64,000 nt of DNA from Polytrichum commune (GCA_950295325.1 OX485807.1:48390440-48454439); one strand, 5' to 3'; counted from the stretch's first letter, positions 23,471-36,627 are shown. Notes: generated from the letters alone by a model not told the origin. Translations and numbers: made by a program.

Positions 23471-26400
23471 TGAATGCAATAATGTCCTTCAAATGACCTT
23501 AAACATTGATGTTTTTAAATTTACAACTTCATAAATTGATACCCAAAACATCGACTAGTCTAGTGAAGCCCAATAAAAATGAATCGGTCCCCTCAACCTA
23601 TGGAGGGTTAGTATCCGGCTTCATTATTAGTAGAGCCTCTTCATCTCCCCTTGATGCACGATGGACGAATTATCCAAGATGCCACGAAGCCCGCGCCCAA
23701 ACTAAAAGGCCCGTACCACCTCCTTTGAAGTAGTTCAACTCCAAAAAGAAACACTCAATTGCGGTCATATCATGACAAAATTTATTAGCTTACATTCGAT
23801 TAGTTTAATTACATTAGATTTGAGCCACTTCCCTTCTCGAACTATGCAATAACCACCTGATTGATTGAAGTCCACTATCTAACTTATCTAACTTATCTTA
23901 GGTCGTCTTGGTTACGGTGTGATCAGCCTCACAACAACATTTAATATTCTTCTGTCAACCCTGTCGGTGCATTGTCAACTTCTCTTCTTGCTCAATATCC
24001 AAATTAAACGTCCCCTCGAGTGCGAGTTTACTAATATTTTAACAACTATACAGCATTCCAAAGTTGGAGCTGCTTGGACATACTATAGTACGATCCAGTT
24101 ACAAGTTATGCGGGCCATTAAATTTCATAGTGGCTATGGCTACATCATCATCATCATCGAATTCGTGACTCGTTTCGTGGTTGACTTAAAATGCTAAATG
24201 TGGCCAAGCAGTTTGGCTTTGACTCAGACTCAAAAATCACTCATGCAATGTCAGTGCTGAATACAAAATGACTCCTTGCAAATTTCATGTTAGGAATCAC
24301 TACTACCACCAGCCAAGTCCCACACAACACATCCACTGTTACTGAAATTCTTGCAAATCTACCGAGTCATAATATACTAAGACTCATGTGCTAGTAGTGA
24401 AGTTTTCTAACCCAATTTTCAGACAAGAATCCGTGGCACTCGCGTAAGTTGAATTGTTGAAGATGGAGGAGATGGAGACTCCTTTTTGGTTCAGATTTGT
24501 ACTCTATATATTTTCGATACATTAGCATACAAATCTTGAGATTTATTTCCTCTCTTTTGTTCTGGGTTGAGTGCAGTTCCTAAGGGCTGTGCAGGAAATT
24601 TTTGTCAATTGAAGTAGAAGTTGAGGAAACATCGCATAATGAGAGGCAATGTGTGCTATTCTGGAAACATTGTTGTGGAACTTTCACACGAAATGTTTTT
24701 TCAGGGAAATGCACTAGTGAAATGTGGATTCGGACCAATTCTATTGAGCATTTCGGCAACAATCAAAATTTTGACTTGCAATGCTCATTTCTTTGAGTTA
24801 TCTTAGTTGTGCTTCTGTGTTGAATTTATTTCCTTTCACATTCGGTGTTTACATGATTTGTCAACATGATCTTGAGGATGAAATCATTGACTCCAATTAC
24901 TACAAGAGAGGAGTTGTTCAACAATATGAATAGGGTCTTGTTTTCCTCGTCTTAAAACATGTACATATGAAGCTATTATTCAAGACCTTGCACTACTGTT
25001 TTGCAAATTCACTCCAATCACATACTTATCACCAACCCAGACATCATGTTTTTGCACTCTAACATATATTCAAATGTACATTAAGAATGTGACGTCTACA
25101 AGTGTATGTGATTTTATGTATATGACAGATTTGTACGTTGTTACTGAATACATGCATTATGTATTCAAAAACCTAGCCGATTTTGAACCAACAAGGGACT
25201 AAGCGTCACTTGATGAAAGAATACAAATTTTGAGGGACAACAGAGGCTATGTCACATATCGGTCTTAGAAACCTCAACACTGCATCTTTAAAATACAAAG
25301 TTATGCAACCCCAAAGATCATTGACTAGCAGAGGCATCTAATGTTGGATTCCGTAAAATTACATCTATATTTTTGTTGTTGGACACATACTTCAATGCTA
25401 GGCATATACTTAGATTCTGATTCTCTGATTCTTCATACAAAACAAGGTGTTAGGTGGTAGCTTGACACATCCACCCCAAATCCGACCATTACAATAAAAA
25501 CTGAATATTGTTAACCCTCAAACATTTTTAGCGCGATCATACTACTTGTGCATTTTTATCTTTATAGTCAATGTTATGAAATCTTTATCAAACTCTTTCC
25601 ACTTCACTTTGCATCCACATGTCAAGAAGAACAATCTTGCAAGACAACACACGCCATCATTATCTAGGGAAAAGTCATATCACAATCTTTATTCACATTG
25701 TGCACTTTCAAAATTCCATATGTATCAGAGGCCCAAATTGGACTCTAAGAACATGTAAAGTATGTGAGTGTCAATAGGTTACCTTTTTTGAAAATAATTT
25801 CTATATCAGACTAGTTAGGTGCGGATAAAGATCAAACACCACAAAGACACATGTTTTAACCCACACTCAATATTGAACACAATTGGGAGGACCTATGTGT
25901 TAAGTTAAGGAATCAACACATTTCCAAAACGCATAACACAATCCATAGACGTCCAATTTTCAATGTGATCTTTGCTGATGCTTCATTGTAGATTTTCTAG
26001 TGCAGCACAAGTTCGTTGTGTAAATGTGCACTCGATGATTCGACTGTCAGCAGCATTGATCCGGCCCCCAAACTTCTCTGATGTGATTCAAGTTTCAGAA
26101 CAGTGAACTTGCACATATGCCCAAAAACCCTTCTCAAGCTTCACTGAAGGCCTTGGATTTGATGATGACAATTTATGAGCTTCCGTAATTAGTTCTGCTA
26201 TGAATGTGATTGAATGACCAGAGACCTTGGGGGACTTCAGACTGAAACTGCAATTCGGATTTGGTACAAAACGGTGGACAAGGAGAAGAAAAATTAATTT
26301 GGACTCTGTCTCAATTTGTGCAGAGTCGAGATAGTTTTGGTTCATTTGCGTACTCTTTTGGCCGGCATATAGAACTCCCTTCTAGTAAATTAGATTTCAA

Positions 26401-27047
26401 ACTAAGGGCTGGCTCAGAGCTCAACTGGCAATTGTCATGGGGCTTGGAACACAAGCATTGTATGAGCCACTTGCACCTCGAGAATAAATTTGTGGAGGGT
26501 GTCATTCTGTGACTCACCTCACTGCCGATGATCATAAAGTGCAGTCCAAGTGTAATGTCAGTGCCCAAGCTAGTATCACTTTCTAAAATGAAAATGAAAC
26601 GAAATAGATTTGAAAGTCCGGGGAGCCAAAAGGGGTATGGGACTAAGAAGTACATCGCGATGGTGTCAAACTGGTTAATTCTCCATAGTGGAGGAGTGCG
26701 GTAGTCTCCATGGGATAGAGGCTAATATCGACTCAATGGCCCATTTGAAAGAAGGACTCGAGACTGGCTCATTCATACTACGTTTTCAAATAATGATTGA
26801 AACTTATCATTAATGGAGTTGAACAATTTTCATTTGCCAGATTAGAGTCTTCCCCTTGTTTGCTTTCCTTGGTTGGGCAATCCAAAAACAATGCTATGTT
26901 GTCTATGTACTTAGTGCAAGGTATCCTCTAGTAAAAGGTAAAAGGTAGTTGGCTCTACGTGTTTCCAATTCGAAAGCCCCTATCTACCTCATATATTGTT
27001 TTGTTGGATTCAAACTATGTTGTGATAGAATGGTAGATATGTGGTTT
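23471..27047. other. Gene-poor 3.6-kb interval, nothing identified
   Basis: Short frames near 23506-24197 and 26088-26655 were examined and none shows a known domain. 26575-26690 resembles 11325-11430 (ACTAAGAAGTACATC, GATGGTGTCA). 25790-25990 has faint similarity to 5850-5990. Otherwise unique AT-rich sequence. Confidence 0.4.
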
Positions 27048-27275
27048 AGGGGTTGTTTACATCATTGACCATGAAGCTATCCCATGTCAGTGGCCATTTT
27101 TCCATGGTCACACTTCCATGGTCCGATTTCTAAAAAATTGCATTTTCAAAGCCTTTGGGCCCCTAACTAGGTGTAAACTGAACGTGAACCAAAGGAAGTG
27201 CCCATGCACCAAAAAGTGGATGTGCTAATTGTCTTGTAATATATGTCCAAAAAGGGAAGTTTTGGGAATATCCTT
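27048..27275 (-). mobile_element. Family H transposon, one end only
   Basis: AGGGGTTGTTTACATCATTGACCATGAAG is the family H terminus. The following 200 bp is the complement of 23270-23470. It breaks off before the LRR fragment that starts at 27319. Confidence 0.7.
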
Positions 27276-27318
27276 CATGTTTGACCTTATGCCCTTCCTC
27301 TTCCCTTCTTTCCTCATA

Positions 27319-27415
27319 ACTCTGTGCATCCCACTTCCGCAAGTGTCAAAGTGCGTAGCGCCATTGCAGTTCCAATTCGAGGTTGGTCGACCCAAAGAGT
27401 GTCCGAGGACTTGGA
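27319..27415 (-). pseudogene. Fragment of TNL LRR region
   Basis: About 97 bp match the TNL gene at 30715-30805 on the same strand, including CTGTGCATCCCAC, GTGTAGCGCCATT, CCAATTCGAGG-TGGTCGACCC and AGAGTG-CCGAGGACTT. The match stops exactly where foldback E1 begins. It is too short to encode anything and shows that LRR DNA has been moved or captured here. Confidence 0.85.
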
Positions 27416-28593
27416 TTTTTTGGACTTGACCGAAAATTGTTGCCCACCCACCCGACTTCAAAAAAATCATTGCCCTTGCATTCTTGAAGGCCACTTATCC
27501 ACAAATCCCATATTGAGTGCACTTCACCTTCAAGATTCAAAATCCAATATATGTGTTCACTTTCAATGAATAAATAAGCCATTGACTAGGATTTCATTTT
27601 CAAAGTGAAAGCACCAGTAAAGCATGTAATTAACTTGGGAATCAAAAATATTACAAAACCCTCATTAGCACTGAGGTTATAATTTTTGTGACTTATCATT
27701 GAAAGGGTATTTGTTATTCTAAAGGGGCCTAATATTAGTGATTTACTTTTAATATGGTAAATATCATAATATTTTAGTTGTTACCTTCTACTTTCACAAA
27801 GTTTTCATACGCATTTAAACTAAGTAAGTGTGATTATCTGTAATTAAGAATAATTAATCCTGAATCATTCAAATTAAGCTCAATTAGATAAGAAAGCATA
27901 CTTACCAAATTAATTAAGCCTACTTAATTATAAAATGTACTTACAGGAATTAATAATGATTTACTGGAATCAACTCCAGTAAAACTACTTTTAATTTACT
28001 AGGCTTTATTAATTTGGTAAGCTTACTTTCTGATTTAATTGGGCTTAATTATGATTAATCATAATTTATTAGACTAACTAACATTCAGTCACACTTAATT
28101 AGTTTAAATGCATATGAATACTTTGTGAAAGGAGAAGGTATTCACTAGACTACAATATTTGACATTTTAAATGCTAACTTAATTATTATTTCATGTTTTA
28201 AATACTAATTTTAGTTCCATATTAGAATGAAAAAGGCCCTTTCAATTGTAAGTCACAAAAATTATAACTTGAATGTTAATGAGGGATTTGTCATATTTTT
28301 GAATTCCGAGTTAATTACATGCTTTGTTGGCGGTTTCATTTTGAAAATGAAATCCTAGTCAATTGCTTCTTTAGTCAATGATAGTGAACATATATATTGG
28401 ATTTTGGACCTTGAAGGTGTAGTGTACTTAATATAAGTGGCCCCCAAGAATGCAAGGCCAATAGTTTTTTTGAAGTCGGGTGGGCGGCCAACAATATTCA
28501 ATCGGGTCCAGAAAGCCTAGATTCTTTCGATGGGCGGCTACCCTTGCCCGAACCTACCTCCCCCGAAAAGTTTGTGTGCGAGGGGGGGGGGGG
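27416..28593. mobile_element. Foldback transposon E1 (~1.18 kb)
   Basis: Left arm about 27416-27850 and right arm about 28090-28593 are inverted copies. Matching landmarks are CACCCACCCGACTTCAAAAAAA, CCTTGCATTCTTG, CACTTCACCTTCAAG, TTGACTAGGATTTCATTTTC and AAAGCATGTAATTAACT, each recurring in complement. Arms of about 400-450 bp leave a short AT-rich centre. The right end has an extra 80 bp (TAGCCGCCCA... to a 12-G run at 28582-28593). That end is also present on relative E2 at 49458 but is replaced on E1's left by the LRR fragment. No transposase inside. Confidence 0.85.
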
Positions 28594-28607
28594 AACTTAA
28601 CGTCCTC

Positions 28608-29540
28608 CAAAAATCATTAGATATGAACATCTCTCACTCATGGAATGAAAACACCTAGAATAGTATGTAGGTTCCAAGCCACATGTTGAAATCAATTAGA
28701 GACCTAACTCAACCTCATATTTGCAGAAAAATGAATTATTTTATGACAACACAAACTACTCGCTTGTGTGAAATTTTGTATACGCGCACTCCAATGCTCT
28801 GAATCGGCTGCATGTTTGGAAGAGGTAGCTAGATATACTAAGTTAGTAGTTCAATAAATTATAAGCTAAGCAATGATCCCGCACCCTAGTATATATACCA
28901 CCTGCCAGTTGCACAATAACCATTTGGTCAACATAAAGGCAACTCGCTCTTCATGTTAACATTATTATTCCAAATTTAGCTTTCGTGTGGAATGGTGAAG
29001 ACTCCTGTTTGAAGTTTTTGGGTTTGCAGTCACTTGATAATATATAAGTGAGAGACATCAAAAACACTGATTTCGTTTCTTTTTGTTTTCTTTTTGGTTT
29101 TTATATACAAAAATTGCTTGTTCTTTGGATGGAAATGACACATTTTAGGAACAAGTATGTAGAGTTGGAAGTGTCCATTATAGGCCCTCATACCAATGTA
29201 CTTTGTTCCGTTTGGCACAAGAATACACATGTTAACTTAAATGTGGAATGTTTGTTTTAGCATGTGTCATATCAATTGTGTATTCTCTCTTGGTTTGATA
29301 TGAAATTTTCATCAAATTTTATTAGAGGTAATCTGTGTGGATGTCAAAAGACATTAACTTTGCCAAACAAGAAGCAACTATCACTATCTACCAACAAACT
29401 CACTGTACAACCTATGTGAGCATTGCACATCTTCAAGTAGCGTATGTATTGCTAGGACAAATTGGGTTTCGAGACCTTGTAGGGCTTGTGCACTAGTAAC
29501 CGAGCCTTACAATGTGGTCAATTTGTTGGATCCTTTGGTG
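28608..29540. repeat. Segmental duplication, copy 3 (~0.93 kb, MITE-free)
   Basis: Collinear with 9578-11300 and 60583-61855, from GATATGAACATCTCTCACTCA to TCAATTTGTTGGATCC, but more diverged. It lacks MITEs A2, A3 and E: the corresponding places at 28703-28710, 28899-28906 and about 29368-29378 hold single target sequences. It therefore preserves the pre-insertion arrangement. Confidence 0.88.
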
Positions 29541-30453
29541 TAAATGCACACTTTCTATGTTGATCACATGTCAAATATAACTATATTCATAATTTCTCCT
29601 TCAGTCACATAATTCAAACCTATAAATAACAATAGTATTTATTTTGGAGTAGATTGTACATTGAGCCCCTTACACCTATAAAGGTCAAAGACCAAACATC
29701 CATTGCGGACAGTAGCCGTATTTGAAGCATTAGTGTTTTGGAGGAGAAGCCAAGGATATCAAATATTAATCACATGTATACATACATGTGTTCGATGTAT
29801 TAAAAAAGGTCAACAACTCTCATGTCCATATACAATTATGGGGCCATTAGGAAGGTGTTAGTGGAACAAAATATTTTATAAAAAGTAAAAGGCTTTTCAA
29901 AGATGTTTTTAGTTTAGGAATGACATGAGACACCCCGAATTAGACCGTAAGTAAGGTCATGTTGGATTTTATCGGCCCGCAACATGTAGGGGTCTTGTTT
30001 TAACTTGAACCCTTTCATCCAATGATGAGTGAGTTTACACACTCCACACCAATCCAAGACTATTCAAATTATGCAACAAATGATGTTTAAAGACATAATT
30101 TAATGTTTGAATGATCTACTTTTCCACCTCATAACCATCTACAAAACATGAACTACATTATATCATGGCTCATGACATTTTGGTTAACATATTTATATGC
30201 ACTAGTTGAAAGCCAATCTACTACTTTGCACTTTGCAATTCACATTTTGGAACATTTGTGAGACCATACATGGATGAGTATGAGAGAAAGCCTCTGAAAG
30301 TAGGACGGTTTTAATCACATGTGTTTTATCCAATTGTACATAGCCATGCCCATTTCAGGCCTGCAACTACAAGTTTCGATCACCAGTATCAAATGGCCAA
30401 TGAATTGGGCCAATGGTTTTCCTCCTCTTCTTCGATATGGGTTGCTAGCGGCC
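29541..30453. other. 3' flank of the TNL gene
   Basis: No gene seen. This holds the downstream region and presumed 3' UTR of the minus-strand TNL. No convincing polyadenylation signal could be singled out. Confidence 0.4.
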
Positions 30454-33400
30454 TCAGTCTATTTTCAGCCCAGGACACATTGCTTGTAGCTTCACAATCT
30501 CATCCCTAGTCAAAGATATTTTCCCACAACCCCGAATACTGCAGTATCTCAAAAGTCTACACTGACTCAAATCGGGCACTTCTTGCAATTCGTGGCACAC
30601 TACTATTTCAAGCCGTTCCAGCGCAGTCATGGGCATAGTGCTGATCAGCCTCTCCAACCCACAATCATAAATAGTCAACTTTTTCAATTCCGGGAACAAA
30701 CTCAGATCTGGTAGCTCTCTGCATCCCACATCGAAAAGTCTCAAAGTGTGTAGCGCCATTCCAGTTCCAATTCGAGGCTGGTCGACCCAAAGAGTGCCCG
30801 AGGACTTTGATATGCTCACCCCTGCCCATTCCACAATATTTGGGCACCATTCCACTTTCAATTTTTCTAGTCTTGTCAACTTGTGCATATCAGGTAATGT
30901 CTCCAAGCTATAGCAATCGGAAATTGATATACTTCGTAAGGAAATCAAGTTGCCCAAACATGACACATCCTTAAAGCTGCACTCCCTTATGTATACCCTT
31001 TGTAATCTTGCTAGATTCAAGAGGTTGGGCATCATTTCAATGCCCTCCCCGGAATCCCATATCTCTAGATCTTCCAAACTCACCACATCGCTAAAAGTTG
31101 GTGGTCCCCCCCAATCCCGGACATGGAGGGTGACTAATTTGTTCAACTTGTGAGGATTAAAGCCACCTTGTAGTGCTTGATGCTCAATTCTTAATGTTTG
31201 CAAAGCTATCAGTTCACATAAGCCTGGAACTCCTTGAAGTGAATGGGTGTAACTCAAATCCAATCTTTGTAAGTTTGTGAGCTTGTGCATGTCCGGCAAC
31301 ACAACAAGGCTATAGCACTGTGAGGCTATAAACTCCACCAAGGCCACTAAGTTGCCTAACCCCGGCACCGCTACAATTGACTCACATCTGTGAATGTTCA
31401 ACTTCCGTAAACGTGCGAGTTGTTGTAGGTTGGGCAACTCTTTAAGCTTCGAACACTTGTCAAAAGAAAGTTCCTCCAAGGCCACTAAGTTGCCTAACCC
31501 CGGCACCGCTACGATTGACTTACATCCATGAATGTTCAACTTCCGTAAATGTGTGAGTTGTTGTAGGTTGGGCAACTCTTTAAGGTTCGAACACTTGTCA
31601 AAAGAAAGTTCCTCCAAGGCCACTAAGTTGCCTAACCCCGGCACCGCTACGATTGACTTACATCCATGAATGTTCAACTTCCGTAAATGTGTGAGTTGTT
31701 GTAGGTTGGGCAACTCGTTAAGGTTCGAACACTTGTCAAAAGAAAGTTCCTCCAAGGCAAATAAGTCACCCACACATGGGCAAGACTGTAATGAATCACA
31801 CCCAACAAGGTGCAAGTATCGCAAGTTATAATGCTTTGCAGTAACGCCTGATATGGCCTTTTCATTAAAAAAAATTTCAAAGCCATTTTTATGTTTAACG
31901 CCCGACCGATTCAAAAATGCCAATTGATTATTTTTGGGTACTTTTGGAATATTCAGTCTCCAAGGACCTCCAATCGTAAAATCGTTTCTGGCATAACAGA
32001 GGCAACGCAAATTTTGTGGTATTGAAATCAAATTGATGGTGCCTTCACATATCAATATTCGTAATTCCTTCATGTCGGAAAGGGCAAGGTCAATAAGAGG
32101 ATCTGAATGCGTGATAACCAAAGTTTGAAGAGAATGACGCAATGCCTGCACACAACCATCCATGTCACATGTATTTTAGTTTGACGTGAAATAGTTATTC
32201 TTTCTAGCACCAAGCTTAGATAAACATGAATCACTATTAACATGTATAATTTAACTCTAATATACTAATACCATCAATTTCCTTGCATTGGAAGTTCAAC
32301 TTCATTTCTAAGATCTAGGTAGCCCCCCCCCCTTTCACGACACAAATGGATATATGTTTAGGCCAAGGTTTCAATCTTCATATGGACCTTTATTGTTTTT
32401 TGGCTTTCACCAATAGGGACTACGTTTGACAAGATGCATTAACACTTGTCCAATAGCCATGCTCTACAAAGCTATTTATGGTTCACATATGAGCTTGTGG
32501 CTATGATCAAAGATCGCAACATGTGGACTCTTAATTGAATCCTAAATGACGTATGTGGGTCACTATGATATTAAACCCCTTACATACGACAAGTTTATAA
32601 AGAAAAATAAATGTATACGTACTATTGGCATGCTAGAAAATGGACTCGTGTATTCATACTAAGCTTTTGAATTTAATGTTATAAATGCCTCCACTACATA
32701 TACAATATAACAAATCATTAACGTAATAGGACTTTATTACATATAAAATCCACTTTCGATTTCCAATGAGAAAGTCACTCAACATTTTTTCATGCATAGC
32801 ATGTAACTCAACACAATAATTTACCCACAATCCACAGAGCAAAATTCAAGGGAGCCCATGAGCTCTCCAAGAGCCTTCAATTTGTAAAACCTAGAACCCA
32901 AATGCCAATCCTAACAAGAATGGACATGGTAATTATTGAGGACAATTACCATATGACAACAATGGATGAGAATGTGAATTGGTGAAACTAACCAATCTAT
33001 TGTCAATTTTGTTCTTTAAACCATAGGGCCCCCTCTTGTACATCCACCTTTACTTCACATTTATTGATATTAGCTTTTTCAAATGTACACACCAAAGATA
33101 AATAATACCTCTCCCATATGTATACCATGTACGATAATGCCTCAAATAATAACTCTTCTTACACTCACGTTAGTTTGTACATGGTACGAAGAGTCCCCCT
33201 AGGTCAAAGATGAAGCATCCATCAATTATGTTGGATTCACACCAACCTTTGCTTGGCGTCGTCTTTGGTTTTTTTGCTTAAAAGAGGTCATGAAGATTTT
33301 GAAGTGTTTGTAAGTTGAATAGATTTCAATGTCTCACAACCAATGATGTTAGATAGTTTCACAATCAAACTTATATATTTAGTTGTTCAAATATTGAGTT

Positions 33401-35443
33401 GTCAATAATCCATGGCTCACATGTGAATCAAAAGCCTTATGCATTGAAAATGTGTACCTTTTTCTCCTCCAATAATGATATGGACTTAGGCATCCATAAG
33501 CGGCGTGTACTATCCCCCGCTTCAACTCTTTCAATTTCGCGTCCCATGTCCCTTAAGTGGTCATGCATTGTAAAGCGACCTCTTTCATCCACTGAAATGA
33601 GTGCCTTCTTTTTAAGATTCCGGATGCCCAACCTAGGCTGCCAGTTTTGTGATCTCCAAACGCATATACCCATATCTTCCGACTCTCCAAGTAAAGCACA
33701 TGCAATATCCAAAAACACCATTTTCTCTTTTTCTTCAAGAGTATCATAGCTGATTCGAAGACAATTCAAGATTTTCGTATCATCCAGTGTCCCACCGGAA
33801 TTCAACTTGCTCTTCACATCCGCCCACACATCCAAATCCACCTCTCTCTTCAAGAGACATCCGTATATTTTCAACACCAATGGAACTCCACAACATAGCT
33901 CACTGATCTCTGTCGCCAATGCTTCATATTTTGGTCTCATTTCACATTCCCTTCCAAAGGCAAAAGATGTAAACACACGTTTCGAATCTTGCGGATTCAA
34001 CAATTTGACCTCATGAACATAAACCTCTTTCTCGATGGGTTCAAATATGTTGGAAGCTTCAAACACACGCTTGTCGCGTGATGTCACAATGCATACGCTA
34101 CCTTCTTTTAGCATCTTGCGTGTCATAATGGAATTCAACATCTCAACATTAGAAACATCATCCAAGACCACAAGAATTTTTTTCTTGCTTAACCTTTCCT
34201 CAAGAATAGGTTTCAACTCTGATTTGTTGTCATTATCGGTCGCACTTGAACAAAGATCCTTCAACAACCGCTTTTGAATCTCCATCACTCCATGACTTGG
34301 CATTAGCTTGTCTGTTACATCCTCAACATAACAACTTGCTTCGAACCTTTTGCACAATTGGTTATATAACTCTTTTGCCAAAGTCGACTTTCCAATTCCA
34401 CCCATTCCCCACAAACCCAACGTAGAAACTTCCTTCTCGAAGACTTGGCCTCGAATTAGCTTGTCGGCAACTCCTTTAACACCAGCCACATGTTCACCCA
34501 CATCCAAAGGCAATGACTTGTTCGCCAATTCCAATACTCTTTTGACAACCTTTGCCACCAAATCCACTACGAAGCTTTCACAAACAAGAAAATATCATAA
34601 AATTTAGTTTGGAATAACAATAATGTAGAGTTAACATCTAAAACTTCTAATAACACAATACACACACATCCAATAAAATTCTCACTCTAGTGTCAAGAAT
34701 GATGTAGTGTTACCATCTAGACCATTTCACAACACGATATACTATGGAGATAAAGTACCTTGTCGAATTATCAGAGTGCTCCCAACCCATAAGTTTAGAA
34801 GCTACTTCCAAATCTTCTTTCCATTGTTTGATAAGATTTAAGTCGAATTTCTTTTCCAACTTCTCGAATCCATCCTTAAATTGACCTCTTTCTGGATAAC
34901 GCAAATCCCGAGGTGTCACATTGTAGAATACTGGAAGAATCTCCTTGCGTGGATGAGCCTCCAACATGACATGTAGTTCCTTCAAACACCACTCGGACTC
35001 TGCATATCTCTCTGAAAAGACCACCACAGCTATCGGAGTATTCTTGATTCCATCCTCGATAGAATTCCAACACTCTTCACCAATACGAATAGATTTGCAA
35101 TCTAGGTATGGTTGCAACCCTTGTCTTTTGAGGTCCTCATACAAAAACCCCACAAACCTTGTCTTCGTGTCTGGGCCTCTATGGCTTAAAAAAACATCGT
35201 ACTTTTCAAATTTATCTGCACATCAACAAGGTGATTGGTTGGTACAAATCTCCGCAATGTCTAACTTTCCAAATATTAATATGTGTAATCAAAACCTCTA
35301 GTATGGACAAGAGATAAACCTATATTCTACGCAAGAAACTTTCTAAACAAGTCAAAACGCCTCGGTTCAAACATGATCTTACTTTGCCCTGTGGCTTCCA
35401 TCGTGATGGGTAAATGGTGGGAAGAACTAGCCTCTCTCGCCAT
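30454..35443 (-). CDS. TIR-NBS-LRR (TNL) immune receptor, four exons, ~1108 aa
   Basis: Exons I infer: 35443-35383 (start MAREASSS), 35215-34759 (TIR), 34574-33458 (NBS), 32145-30454 (LRR, stop TGA). All introns are GT-AG and phases join cleanly (1, 2, 0). TIR: DVFLSHRG at residues 27-34; the WCLKEL glutamate (100) is the family's NADase catalytic residue. NBS: P-loop GMGGIGKST (229-237), kinase-2 ILVVLDDV (306-313), GSVCIVTSRD (331-340), GVPLVL (402-407), FLDIAC (460-465) and MHD at 509-511. LRR: residues ~600-1090, including three 46-aa units. In this family TIR oligomers cleave NAD+ after effector sensing through the LRR; the protein is likely cytoplasmic or nuclear. Every expected motif is present and all exons are open, so the gene appears functional. 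Uncertain points: the exon 4 acceptor has a weak pyrimidine tract and intron 3 (1312 bp) could hide a small exon; Met15 is an alternative start. Confidence 0.88.
31345..31758 (-). repeat. Three tandem 138-bp LRR units inside the TNL
   Basis: The motif TTCCTCCAAG recurs at 31471, 31609 and 31747, exactly 138 bp (46 codons, two LRRs) apart. The units read ALEELSFDKCSxLxELP, then LRKLNIHxCxSIVAVPGLGNL. The first two (N-terminal) differ at only a couple of residues; the third has a few more changes (QLARLRKLNIHRCES). The reading frame is maintained, so repeat number can change without breaking the gene. Confidence 0.95.
32982..33200. repeat. Dispersed repeat within TNL intron 3
   Basis: Collinear with 18755-18960 over about 205 bp. 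It lies wholly inside intron 3 (33457-32146) and helps explain why this intron is much longer than introns 1 and 2 (167 and 184 bp). Confidence 0.7.
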
Positions 35444-35623
35444 AGCTCTGTGACACTGGGCAAATTCTGCATTGAAATTGATTGCACAAAATGAAAATAG
35501 AGTGATGCAAATGTGCAATTTTTACTATTTTCCTGTCATCATTCAACCTATGGGCAATGTTATACAAACAACATAATCATGTAACCGATGCAACTCATGT
35601 GAAAGACATGCAAATGATGCGAA

Positions 35624-35633
35624 TATTTATAAA
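35624..35633 (-). promoter_or_regulatory. Candidate TATA box of the TNL
   Basis: On the minus strand the sequence is TTTATAAATA, about 180 bp upstream of the proposed ATG at 35443. That distance would leave a 5' UTR of roughly 150 nt. In an AT-rich genome this is weak evidence; no other core element was identified. Confidence 0.35.
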
Positions 35634-36093
35634 TGTTGCCAACAAGCTTGAATTCTTCATACATTACAATCTTCAACAAATGTAGATATACTAAATGCTA
35701 GCTTAACAACTTTGATGTGGACTCCTCATTGCATTTACCATGACAAAGATTGCAAACTTTGGTCCATCCAATCCTAATACATGCTTGTTTACGCCTTCAA
35801 AAACACTCCTGGTAAAGTGGACATATTAACCCTATAATAAGAACTTGCAAGTTAGGGCTCAATGCCACCTAGACCTTAGTTTGTGAGCAAGACGTTATTC
35901 TTGATCTAGATAGTGAGTGAGACATATTGACGCCTAAGTAATTTTGTATATCATTGTACAAACCTCGTTTGCTTGACTCACCTTTCAGACCTTATACATG
36001 TTAATGAACCCTACGAAACCTTGCAAGAGCCTTCAAACACAAGCTCACATCCTTCTGACGGCACATGGAGAAGGATATCTCTCTACAACATTC

Positions 36094-36627
36094 CAGACCT
36101 TGGACAACTAACCAACTCATTCAACTATTAGTTAACTAGTTGCCTTTCGTAATTATAGTTGATCGTGATTTGACTTGCCAAAAATTGTAGTTAACTATAG
36201 TTGTTTTAATTTTGGTGTGCCAAAAAATCTACTTAACTATAGTTATATCTAGTTAACTAAATATGTAATTAACTAAAGTTGAATGCAACTTGTTCACGGA
36301 ATTATGTTGTAGTGTTGTAGTGTCATTGGTGTGTTATTTGCTTCGATGGTGTACATGGAGATTAATCTGGAGCCCAATATTGTGTGTGATCACATAAAGG
36401 CATTTCTTGATGATCCTCGGTGACCCGAGCATGTTAAAGACCCTCAACTAAAGCAAATCAAGAGACGAACTTCTTCCAATATATAATAATACTTGAAAGT
36501 TTTCTAGTTAACTATAGTTGTTCTTCAAATATGTTTGAAAATTTTCTAGTTCATTATAGTTGTTCCCTAAAATGTATTGAAAAAAATCTAGTTAATAGTA
36601 GTTAGTTTGGCAGTTGTCCAAGGTCTG
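36094..36627. mobile_element. 534-bp non-autonomous hAT element
   Basis: Terminal inverted repeats CAGACCTTGGACAACT are perfect for 16 bp and continue imperfectly (AACCAACT / GCCAAACT). Flanking duplications CAACATTC at 36086-36093 and 36628-36635 are a perfect 8 bp. The subterminal zones are filled with TAGTTAACTATAGTT-type repeats in both orientations, typical of transposase binding regions. The CAG start and 8-bp duplication indicate the hAT superfamily. No coding sequence. Perfect termini and duplication suggest that this is a relatively young insertion; it lies upstream of the TNL. Confidence 0.93.

Noticed and set aside
30665-30850. Short ORFs inside the LRR exon on either strand
   Set aside because: They are alternative-frame shadows of the TNL exon.
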